Shown here piece after piece: positions 1 to 5,354 of a DNA stretch of 6,037 nucleotides. The position numbers and the translations under genes were made by a program. Each line of letters opens with the position of its first letter. The stretch's first letter is position 1. The notes below the pieces were generated by a model that saw nothing but the letters and a program-made list of their open reading frames with translations, was not told where the DNA came from and searched no databases. Source of the DNA: GCA-003244245 sp038276315. Lineage in GTDB: Bacteria > Actinomycetota > Actinomycetes > Mycobacteriales > Pseudonocardiaceae. The stretch is taken from the NCBI GenBank assembly GCA_038276315.1, contig JBBPZY010000308.1:1-6037 (forward strand), given 5' to 3'.

Positions 1-191
1 GGTCGACACGGTCGGTGGTGTGGGGCCGCTGGCCAACAGCGGGCGGGGCACGGCAGGATGACGGCACGGACACGGTCCTTCGAGGCGATCACCGGTGTAG
101 GAACCGTGATCATCTCGAGGGTCGTGCCCGATCCCACGCAAGACGCCTCAAACGGCGTTTCTACCCAAACAGCCTTAACCAGCCAATACGG
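1..191. other. No recognisable gene; weak hairpin inside
   Basis: I recognise no protein in any frame here. A short + frame ends at a TGA at 59-61 and could be the tail of a gene entering from outside, but only about 19 codons are visible. The frame that carries the start of the LysM remnant downstream stays open back through this stretch, but its residues look like nothing I know. At 141-160 a 7-bp stem (AGACGCC / GGCGTTT, one G-T wobble) encloses a 6-nt loop and could be a weak terminator. Positions 150-205 are visibly richer in A and T than the surroundings, which fits intergenic or decayed DNA. Confidence 0.4.
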
Positions 192-340
192 TCATATCCC
201 AAACATGACGGAGCCCTGGGTCGATCGCGGCCAGCCACCATGTGCCCGGCGGCTGGCCGCAGGTTTATGAAGCCAACCGGATCACCGTGAAAAATCCGGA
301 CCTGATCCGGATTGGACAATCGCTGCGGATCCCTTTGTAA
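192..340 (+). pseudogene. LysM peptidoglycan-binding domain, frameshifted C-terminal remnant
   Basis: LysM is a domain of about 45-50 residues that binds N-acetylglucosamine in peptidoglycan, usually at the end of a secreted or membrane-anchored protein. The last part is clear in one frame from 221 to the TAA at 338-340: SIAASHHVPGGWPQVYEANR, then a stretch ending in LIRIGQSLRIPL. This matches the usual pattern of a SIA core, W..VYEANR and a final GQ.LRIP. The beginning (SYPKHDGAL, 192-218) lies in another frame. Putting one T back between 218 and 219 would restore the expected LW-SIA join. The second frame cannot be extended upstream, because it meets a TGA at 206-208. No start codon, signal peptide or other domain is recognisable. 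I infer a broken gene rather than an intact one; an assembly error of one base is the alternative. Confidence 0.55.
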
Positions 341-358
341 GCGACTGGGTCAAGGCCA

Positions 359-409
359 TCCGGCGTGTTGCCCACGCGAGCTTCGTCGATGCGTGGGCAA
401 CACGCCGGA
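359..409 (+). terminator. Perfect 19-bp hairpin after the LysM remnant
   Basis: Positions 359-377 pair without mismatch with 391-409 (TCCGGCGTGTTGCCCACGC and its reverse complement) around a 13-nt loop. The hairpin begins 18 nt after the TAA of the LysM remnant, where a terminator would sit. No U-tract follows, which is common for high-GC actinobacterial terminators. The perfect stem contrasts with the decayed gene before it. It could also serve transcripts from the other strand or be a mobile hairpin element. Confidence 0.6.
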
Positions 410-724
410 GCACACCAACCACAGCAGCGAGGACACCGAGCGGGCTCAGAGCCGCAGCCATCGCGTGAGCTTCCTTGCGGCAGGCGACAACGGGTGACGA
501 CTAGCTAGGCGGTGCGTGACCTGGGAAACGGCGCGCGCACATCGCTGAACCCAGCTGACGAACGTAGCCACGCGATGGCGCTCGGCGATGTCGAGTCGCT
601 GTGCGGCGCTCCTCTGGCGGAAGAGGAAGCGCGCCTGAACCCACCCATGGGGAGTGCTGTGCCTGCCGTGCGCCATGGGCGCCACCGCCGACCTACCTGA
701 CCCTGGCCCGGGTGGCGGCTTCTC
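410..724. other. Region without a confident gene
   Basis: Between the hairpin and the metE remnant no intact gene is recognisable. A + strand frame from a GTG at 512 contains a possible small zinc-binding remnant, listed separately. A - strand frame at 446-685 (79 residues) has a GC-rich third position, but its Arg/Ala-rich product resembles nothing I know and it overlaps the + candidate. I see no RNA gene or promoter here. Confidence 0.4.
512..700 (+). pseudogene. Possible small Cys-containing hypothetical protein, frameshifted
   Basis: From a GTG at 512 the frame reads through SHAMALGDVESLCGAPL to LNPPMG (about 645-653). The next codons in this frame look random, but the neighbouring frame gives GECCACRAPWAPPPTYLT directly after. 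One missing base near 653-656 would therefore join LCGA to CCACR and create a compact protein with C...CCxC cysteines. That layout resembles small actinobacterial hypothetical proteins with an HA..LG..SLCGA start and a CxxC end; I make this comparison from memory and it is weak. I cannot assign a function. The alternative is that this is non-coding DNA. Confidence 0.3.
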
Positions 725-2444
725 TCAGACGGGAGTGGGTGTGCTCGAGCGGACTCGGTGGGCGGCGCGCACCAGGTGCCCCAGCGCCTCGACGACCTCG
801 ACCTCGCCACGGGTCTTCAGACCGCAGTCCGGATTGGCCCAGAGCCGCTCAGGGCCGACCCAGCGTTGCGCGGCCAGTAAGAGCTGCTCGATCTCGGAGA
901 CGGTCGGCACGCGCGGGGAGTGCACGTCGTAGACGCCGGGGCCCACGCCGCCCGGCACCCCGGTCCCGAACTGTTCCAGCGCCTGCATCGTCGATCGGGC
1001 AGCCTCGACGGTGGTCACGTCCGCGTCCAGGGCGTCGATCGCGTCGAGCACGGTACCGAACTCCGAGTAGCACAGGTGGGTGTGGATCTGCGTCGAGTCG
1101 GCCACCCCACCGGTGACCAGCCGGAACTCATCGATAGCCCAGGCCAGGTACTCGGCCGTCCGGCTGCGCGCAACGGGAGCAGCTCGCGCAGCGCGGGCTC
1201 ATCGACCCGGATCACCCGCAGTCCCGCGGACTCAAGATCGCGCACCTCGTCGCGCAGGGCCAACCCGACCTGCCGCGCGATGTCGCCCAGCGGCTGGTCG
1301 TCGCGGACGAACGACCAGGCCCGGATCGTCACCGGCTCGGTCAGCATGGCCTTGACGGGGCCGCCGGTGAGGGACTGGGCGTAGGTGCTCCAACCGACGG
1401 TGATCGGTCTCGGTCGAGAGACGTCGCCATGGAGCACCGGGGGGCGCACGCACCGGGTGCCATAGGACTGCACCCAGCCGAACTCGGTGGTCACGAACCC
1501 GTAGAGGTTCTCGGCGAAGTACTGCACCATGTCGTTGCGCTCGCGTCACCGTGCACGAGCACGTCAAGGCCGATCTGTTCCTGCGGCCGGATCACCCGCT
1601 CGATCTCCATGCGCATCCGACGCTCGTACTCCGCGTCGTCGAGCCTCCCGGCCCGGTGCGCGGCCCGGTCGGCCCGGATCTGACCGGCCTGCGGGAACGA
1701 GCCGATGGTCGTGGTCGGCACCGGCCCGAGCCGAAGGCGGGCCCGCTGCGCCGCGACCCGCTCGGCGGCCGTCCCACGCCGGTAGTGGTCGCCACCCAGG
1801 GCCTCCAGCCGGGCTCGCACCCGGTCGTCACGCTCACCGTCCCGAGCGACGCCGGTCCACAGCGCCGCCCATCCCGGGGCCAGCGTGGTCTCGGTCCCGA
1901 CGTTATAAGGCACGTGCAGCAACGGACACGACGTGCTCACCGCGACCCAGCCTGCGATGCCGAGCAGCGTCGCGGCGCGCCCGAGGGCTGCGTCGAGGTC
2001 GGTGCGCCACACATTGCGACCGTCGACAACGCCGGCGAGCACAGTCTTGTCCCGCAGCGCCGGCAGCGACGCCGCGGCGTGGAGATCCTCGACCCCGGCG
2101 ACCAAGTCCAGACCGATCGCCTCGACCGGGCTTGCGGCCAGCACCGGCAGCGTCGGCCCGGGATTACCGTAGTAGCCGGCCACCAGTATCTTCGGGCGCC
2201 CCGGTACCGCGCACAGCCGGCGATAGGCCCACGCCAGGGACTCCAGCTCGGCGTCGGTGCGGTCGGCGACACCCGCCGGCTCGTCGAACTGCACCCACGC
2301 GGCCCCGAGCCTCCCCAGTTCGGCGAGTAGCTGCGCGTACACCTCGACCAGCGGCTCCAACAGCTCCAGAGTCGAGAAACCGGGCGGGGCCTCCGCCGCA
2401 GGCTTGGCCAGCAGCAGAAAAGTCACCGGGCCCAACAGCACCGG
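725..2444 (-). pseudogene. metE: metE remnant: cobalamin-independent methionine synthase, truncated and frameshifted
   Basis: MetE transfers a methyl group from 5-methyltetrahydrofolate polyglutamate to homocysteine, the last step of methionine synthesis. Homology starts abruptly at PVLLGPVTFLLLAK (2444), near residue 160 of the E. coli enzyme, so about the first 160 of 753 residues are missing. It continues through VDGRNVWR, PTTTIGSFPQ and LDVLVHG. Near 1541-1543 one G is missing from GCG-GAG-CGC; the next frame carries MVQYFAENL, GWVQSYGTRCV and VDEPALRELLPL. Near 1157-1173 a second one-base loss moves to EYLAWAIDEFRL and on to TGA at 725-727. Zinc ligands matching E. coli His641, Cys643, Glu665 and Cys726 are present in THLC, TVEAARS and NPDCGLKTR. 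The conserved MLTGPVT reads MLTEPVT. The stretch before DDRVRARLEAL seems about 35 residues short. No start or ribosome site survives, so the product cannot be functional. Confidence 0.93.
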
Positions 2445-2543
2445 CCCACAGCAACACACTCGCGCGGCGCGCCGTGCACAACCTGCTCTGGTGCCTGCGC
2501 AGCTCTTCGCGGCTACACAAGCCACTAGCACTGCCGTCTCCGC
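2445..2543. other. Junction between the metE breakpoint and the antitoxin gene
   Basis: The metE homology stops at 2444, and the next 99 bases encode none of the missing N-terminal half in any frame. The - frame in line with metE gives a Cys/Ala-rich string with no family resemblance. On the + strand a frame through about 2457-2563 reads ARRAVHNLLWCLRSSSRLHK, which looks more protein-like, but I do not recognise it. This is probably where a deletion or insertion joined unrelated DNA. Confidence 0.45.
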
Positions 2544-2891
2544 TCAGTGAGCAGGGTCCTTAAGGGCCGGCAACCGCGCCTTGATCTCACGCAGCTCATC
2601 GAGGATTGCTTGCGAAGGATCGGTAGCAGAGCGTGGCGGTGGTACCGGCACGCCGTCGAGGTAATCGACGACCAACTTGCGGATCAGTGCCGAGGCTGTC
2701 GTTCCCTCGCGCTCGGCCGCCTGACGGAGCTGATCGATGCGGTCCACCGGGATCCGGATTGAGTACACCTGCGCCGGGTCCTGCGGGGAGCGACGGCTGC
2801 GGCTCGTGCCGGACGGCACCACGTCCCTCTCGAGGCTCTCGGTCTCGTCGATCAGATCTGCGAGTTCTCGCGTGAATCTGTCCTCAACCAT
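2544..2891 (-). CDS. Ribbon-helix-helix antitoxin (BrnA/CopG-like)
   Basis: The 115-residue product is the likely antitoxin and autorepressor of the gene just upstream. A ribbon-helix-helix core is visible: strand VYSIRI (42-47), helix PVDRIDQLRQAAEREG (48-63), then TTASALIRKLVVDYLDG (64-80). Before it lies an acidic helix (residues 6-24) and a basic linker SRSRRS (30-35). After it a charged helix (about 91-107) could mediate pairing or toxin contact. I chose the ATG at 2891 because AAGGAG lies 7 nt upstream and the ATG overlaps the toxin stop by 8 bp; longer frames lack such a site. In this family the ribbon pairs with itself as a dimer and the paired strands enter the DNA major groove. The overlap implies translational coupling, and binding to the 10-bp palindrome at 3295-3304 is a reasonable inference. 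The frame is intact, unlike the recognised genes flanking the pair. The family call is firm; the antitoxin role rests on gene order. Confidence 0.8.
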   Translation of the reverse strand: MVEDRFTRELADLIDETESLERDVVPSGTSRSRRSPQDPAQVYSIRIPVDRIDQLRQAAEREGTTASALIRKLVVDYLDGVPVPPPRSATDPSQAILDELREIKARLPALKDPAH

Positions 2892-3282
2892 CAGGGTGCT
2901 CCTTCCAATAGGCGGACCACTGCCGTCTACCTGCAGTCCATGCCGTGACGACGAACCAGCGCCCATCGGGCGGATGCGTCGCGGGTATCACGTAGACGGC
3001 GAGCACTCGTCCGACCTCGCCATACTGGAGCGGTGGCGCTGAGGTCGAACGACCGATCACCAACACACTCTCCCGGGACGTACTGCCGCCGTCACCGAGG
3101 AGCGCTGCAGGATCGAGCGCCGCCTCGACCGCCCATTCCGGCTCGATGTTGAACTCGTGCTCGCTCTCCTTCCTTTCACGGCGGGTCCGCAGGTGTTCTG
3201 CGCTCACCGGCGTGACCTCTGCGGAGTCGCGAGGAAGCAGCTCGTAAGGGACACCGTCATAGTTGTCCCTCGAAGCGGCCAC
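2884..3282 (-). CDS. BrnT-like toxin candidate with an extended N-terminus
   Basis: The 132-residue product is the probable toxin of a type II pair; BrnT-type toxins are small RNA-cleaving proteins of about 90-100 residues. The recognisable part begins near residue 43: EFNIEPEWAVEAALDP (43-58), a glycine-rich GDGGSTS (63-69), SVLVIGRS (72-79), GRVLAVYVIP (91-100) and WFVVTAWTAGRRQWSAYW (109-126). This fits a short helix, then beta strands, then a closing Arg/Trp helix. Residues 1-42 are an additional, highly charged segment (RTRRERKESEHE, 32-43) not expected in BrnT. The GTG at 3282 is chosen because a -10 box sits 6 nt before it, a leaderless arrangement, and no other Met is present. The toxin-first order and the 8-bp overlap (2884-2891) with the RHH gene match brnTA. 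Toxicity and RNase activity are inferred; it could be a BrnT-fold protein of another role. Confidence 0.6.
   Translation of the reverse strand: MAASRDNYDGVPYELLPRDSAEVTPVSAEHLRTRRERKESEHEFNIEPEWAVEAALDPAALLGDGGSTSRESVLVIGRSTSAPPLQYGEVGRVLAVYVIPATHPPDGRWFVVTAWTAGRRQWSAYWKEHPDG
2899..2904 (-). promoter_or_regulatory. Shine-Dalgarno of the antitoxin gene
   Basis: AAGGAG on the - strand ends 7 nt before the ATG at 2891 and lies inside the end of the toxin gene. It decides the antitoxin start. It also lets the antitoxin be translated independently of the toxin, whose own start has no such site, which would favour excess antitoxin. Confidence 0.7.
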
Positions 3283-3288
3283 TACCAG

Positions 3289-3294
3289 AGTGTA
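3289..3294 (-). promoter_or_regulatory. -10 box for a leaderless toxin-antitoxin transcript
   Basis: On the - strand TACACT (TANNNT form) is followed by CTGGTA and then the GTG at 3282. Transcription starting about 6-7 nt downstream of the box would begin at or next to the GTG, giving a leaderless mRNA as is frequent in actinobacteria. No convincing -35 is visible 16-18 nt upstream. The absence of any Shine-Dalgarno before the GTG supports this reading. Confidence 0.5.
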
Positions 3295-3304
3295 ATACGC
3301 GTAT
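3295..3304. promoter_or_regulatory. Perfect 10-bp palindrome, candidate operator
   Basis: ATACGCGTAT is its own reverse complement and lies directly upstream of, and touching, the -10 box of the toxin gene. RHH antitoxins commonly bind short palindromes overlapping their own promoter as autorepressors, so this is the most likely operator. That assignment is inference. The palindrome also holds the first two bases of the ATG of the divergent small ORF. Confidence 0.45.
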
Positions 3305-3431
3305 GACGGCCAGGTTCGTGGGCCTGGCCCGAGGCTGCGAGTGCGAGTGCGGCGGCCACGACGCTCAGGGTGCCTGCCCGATCTTCGAGATCACCGCCGG
3401 AGGGCAAGCCATGGCTTCGCCGACATGGTGA
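3303..3431 (+). CDS. Small Cys-rich ORF, divergent from the toxin gene
   Basis: This 42-residue frame was found by eye: it starts MTARFVGLARGCECECGGHD and ends at the TGA at 3429-3431. Nearly all third codon positions are G or C, as in real genes of this window. Four of its cysteines sit in CECECGGHDAQGAC, with a His between them, which could bind a metal or, in a longer parent, form a zinc site. No Shine-Dalgarno is visible before the ATG. The start overlaps the palindrome at 3295-3304, so both directions could share control. It may be the head of a longer gene that has decayed, since the frame stops early and the region after it is not clearly coding. I do not recognise the family, and it may be a chance ORF. 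Confidence 0.35.
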   Translation: MTARFVGLARGCECECGGHDAQGACPIFEITAGGQAMASPTW

Positions 3432-3640
3432 GCGTTAGCGGGTCACAGTGGGAAAGGTGCACTTCGGCGGTGGGCATGAGTGCCGACCCAGCCGAGCAGC
3501 TGCATCGCAAGCGGAGGCAACCGGACGGGCCGCATCTCCCCGATAGATCTTCGACGACCTGGCACTGATCGCGCACCCGAATGGGCCTTCGACTGCGCCC
3601 TCGGCCTCTACCTCAACGATCCCGGGTTTTGCTAGGCCGC
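3432..3640. other. Gap without a recognisable gene
   Basis: No frame gives a recognisable product. A short + frame ending at the TAG at 3632-3634 reads APEWAFDCALGLYLNDPGFC with good codon use and may be debris of an old gene. Another + frame carries MSADPAEQLHRKRRQPDGPH, also unrecognised. The ABC exporter remnant ends at 3641, immediately to the right. Confidence 0.35.
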
Positions 3641-4301
3641 TCACATCGCGGCGTACCGACTGCCGGTGGCCAGCAGCTCGGGGTGGGTTCCTCGCTCGAT
3701 GATCCGGCCCTCCGGACAGGCGGCTGCCGAGCTGGCCGACCCGGGTGTCGTAGCCCTCGGGGAGCTCGGGGAGCTCGGTGATGAAGCCGTGGCAGCGGGC
3801 GGCCCGGCGGCCTGCTGCATCTCGGTGTCGGTGGCGTCCGGGCGGCCGATGCGGATATTCGCGGCGGTGCTGTCGTCGTAGAGGAAGACGTCTTTAAAGA
3901 CGGCGGTGACGTGGCGCAGCAGCTCAGCGGGCTCGACGTCACGCAGGTCGACCCCGCCGATCCGGAAGGCGCCGTGTTGCGGGTCGGCGTGGCGCATGAA
4001 CAGCCGGATGATCGTCGTTTTGCCGCTGCCCGAGGGCCCCACCAGCGCGGTGAGGCTGCGCTCGGGCATGGTGAGGGACTAGCCCGAAGGTGACGTCGTC
4101 GAATACGAGGTCGAAGCGGGTGATCCGGGCCGGTTCCGGTCGGGACGGCCAGCGGTGGGACTGCCAGCGCCACGTAGGTGGCCAAGTCCAGCGAGTCGTG
4201 GAGGACCAGGACGGCGCCGACGCTCGCGTCCCGGTCTGGCCGTTGGCATTGAACACCGCCAGGCCTTGGGCGTACTCGACCACCCGGGCGGCGGTGTCGG
4301 T
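3641..4301 (-). pseudogene. ABC exporter (membrane segment + ATPase) remnant with several deletions
   Basis: This is the wreck of a fused membrane/ATPase exporter half-transporter, of the type that includes siderophore exporters and importers such as IrtA/IrtB. Pieces lie in different frames. AARVVEYAQGLAVFNANGQTG (about 4289-4230) and LVLHDSLDLATYVALA (about 4207-4160) come from the membrane part. FDLVFDDVTFG (about 4115-4083) and MPERSLTALVGPSGSGKTTI (from 4069, Walker A GPSGSGKTT) come from the ATPase. The Q-loop reads VFKDVFLYD, with Lys where Gln is expected. One base is missing near 3805, and the next frame gives ARCHGFITELPE to the signature SRLSGG. The sequence then jumps near 3705-3712 to GRIIERGTHPELLATGSRYAAM, so Walker B, D-loop and H-loop (about 60 residues) are gone. 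A perfect 9-bp tandem duplication (3761-3778) adds ELP. The substrate cannot be told. It is certainly inactive as it stands. Confidence 0.88.
3761..3778. repeat. 9-bp tandem duplication inside the ABC remnant
   Basis: GGAGCTCGG occurs twice head to tail. In the coding sense it inserts three residues (ELP) before LPEGYDT, where related ATPases have one copy. It is probably a replication-slippage scar. Confidence 0.6.
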
Positions 4302-4387
4302 AACCGGACGCCCTACTCGATCTCCACCTTGGACACCGGGTACATCGCGCCGTATTCCCTGCTGGACCTGTTAGCCGGCGCGTTCGC

Positions 4388-4873
4388 TGACCGCAGCGCG
4401 TCCACCGCGTCATCGGCTACGGCCAGCCGGCAGCCGGAAAGCGGATCCTGGTGCTTCAACGCAGTCGCGGCATCCTCAGCGAGCTGACTGGCGAGCAAGC
4501 TCATCCGGGCCAGCGCCGGACGGATCTCACCCGAAGTCATCGGGTTCGGCTGCTTGAGCCGTGCAGTGACGGCGACGTGCCGGGCGAGTTCGGCCATCCA
4601 CTTCACATGATCAACGGCATGCAAAGCCGCGACCACCACCCGCCGGTCCCCGGCGACCGGCGCTTGCAGCGCGAGCAAGGTGACGCAGCGATGCTCGGTA
4701 TCATCGAGCATCGCGTTCATCGGGTCACAATCAGCGACGACCAGTCTGGCGAGCGCAAGATCAGTCTAGTACAGGGCGATCGACGCATTGGTCAACATCT
4801 GAGCAGTCAGCCGACTCAGCCTGGCGAGGGCGTGGATCAGCCCGTCCAGCTCGCTGTGAAAGACGGCCCGCAT
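4388..4873 (-). pseudogene. phoU: phoU/phoY remnant with internal amber stop and lost C-terminus
   Basis: PhoU proteins are cytoplasmic helical regulators of phosphate uptake and of PhoR/PhoB-type signalling, built of two similar three-helix bundles of about 215-220 residues in total. From the ATG at 4873 the frame reads MRAVFHSELDGLIHALARLS, very like the start of mycobacterial PhoY. It continues through LLALQAPVAGDRRVVVAALH, MAELARHVAVTARLK and ADDAVDALRS (to 4388). The start is backed by AGAAGG 8 nt upstream. Codon 36 is TAG (4766-4768), where CAG or another sense codon is expected between IALY and TDLALARL; homology runs on in the same frame beyond it. About 55-60 residues of the second bundle are missing. 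The frame runs instead into 24 unrelated residues and a TAG at 4313-4315, meeting the ABC remnant. A restart at the ATG at 4720 could yield only a fragment. I infer loss of function. Confidence 0.88.
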
Positions 4874-4881
4874 GACACTCA

Positions 4882-4887
4882 CCTTCT
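4882..4887 (-). promoter_or_regulatory. Shine-Dalgarno of the phoU remnant
   Basis: AGAAGG on the - strand lies 8 nt before the ATG at 4873 and supports this start, which also aligns with the N-terminus of PhoY proteins. It shows that the 5' end of the gene is still intact. Confidence 0.55.
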
Positions 4888-5316
4888 CTCCGCGTCAGCG
4901 GATGCGGTGGTGGAGGACGTGGGCATCACTGCCCGACACTGGATGAGCACGGGGGCCCCGCAAAGGCGCCCACGACCTGACCGAAGACGGTCCCACCAGG
5001 CCGCGCGATGTCAGGAGTTGAGAACGTCACACTGTCACCAATATATAGTAGTTGCAACTGAAATGCGGTTACCACCACCTGACGAGATGGTGTTTGTTCA
5101 TTTTTTCGTCACTCAGTGAAGCAAAACCGCCAATGAGTGTCACCGTCGTGTCTGCGGAGGGTGCCGCCTGTGAGGCCCTACGAGCGAGCCCCCAGCAAGC
5201 CGACGTGCCGTCGACAGTGTGACGTGATCCAGCCCATCGCCCGGCGACGTTGGCTCGCGGCCACGCGGCTGCCCCGCCCGCCGTTGCATGGTTGCGCCGG
5301 TACTAGCTATTGCATG

Positions 5317-5322
5317 TATATT
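5317..5322 (+). promoter_or_regulatory. Candidate -10 box for the repeat-protein gene
   Basis: TATATT differs from the TATAAT consensus at one base and would place the transcript start near 5329, about 26 nt before the ATG at 5355. It lies within the spacer and first base of the right arm side of the TATTGC/GCAATA inverted repeat (5308-5328), so a regulator bound there would block it. The best -35 candidate, TTGCGC (5292-5297), has a long 19-nt spacer. Confidence 0.35.
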
Positions 5323-5345
5323 GCAATAACGACACCACTCTTATT

Positions 5346-5350
5346 GGAGG
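5346..5350 (+). promoter_or_regulatory. Shine-Dalgarno of the repeat-protein gene
   Basis: GGAGG lies 4 nt before the ATG at 5355. The frame is open further upstream to an ATG at 5310, but that start has no such site and falls before the predicted transcript start, so 5355 is preferred. Confidence 0.6.
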
Positions 5351-5354
5351 CGTG

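Larger units (their letters stand above)
4874..5354. other. Intergenic region between phoU remnant and repeat-protein gene, with AT-rich patches
   Basis: No convincing gene lies in these 480 bases. Two patches are much richer in A and T than the rest: 5039-5125, with an ATATATAG run, a T6 tract and the perfect palindrome AGTTGCAACT (5050-5059), and 5300-5345. The motif TTGCA occurs at 5052, 5284, 5310 and 5321. At 5308-5328, TATTGC and GCAATA form an inverted repeat with a 9-nt spacer. These features suggest divergent control of the two flanking genes, but no known operator is recognised. Confidence 0.45.

Noticed and set aside
446..685. A 79-codon - strand frame with GC-rich third positions
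   Set aside because: The Arg/Ala-rich product matches nothing I know and it competes with the + strand Cys-protein remnant. It is too weak to list as a gene.
601..1116. A 171-codon + strand frame
   Set aside because: Most of it is antisense to the end of metE and extremely Arg-rich. Only the first part (CCACRAPWAP) is used, in the small Cys-protein candidate.
1551..2330. A 259-codon + strand frame opposite metE
   Set aside because: Another antisense shadow of metE, with His/Arg-rich wording and no domain.
1529..2563. A 344-codon open frame on the + strand
   Set aside because: It lies opposite metE, whose homology on the - strand is unmistakable. Its Arg/Pro/Ala-rich product is the typical antisense shadow of a high-GC gene. 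Only its last 35 or so codons, beyond the metE breakpoint, are of any interest.
4313..4720. phoU read as a short intact gene from the internal ATG at 4720
   Set aside because: PhoU homology continues upstream in the same frame to an ATG at 4873 with a proper ribosome site, and the C-terminus is replaced by unrelated residues. It is a fragment, not a gene.
4921..4934. Small stem GGGCA/TGCCC with a 4-nt loop
   Set aside because: A 5-bp stem is expected by chance in DNA of this GC content, and nothing around it suggests a role.
4451..5119. A 222-codon + strand frame
   Set aside because: It is opposite phoU for most of its length. The tail enters the AT-rich intergenic region, and there is no recognisable domain or good ribosome site.
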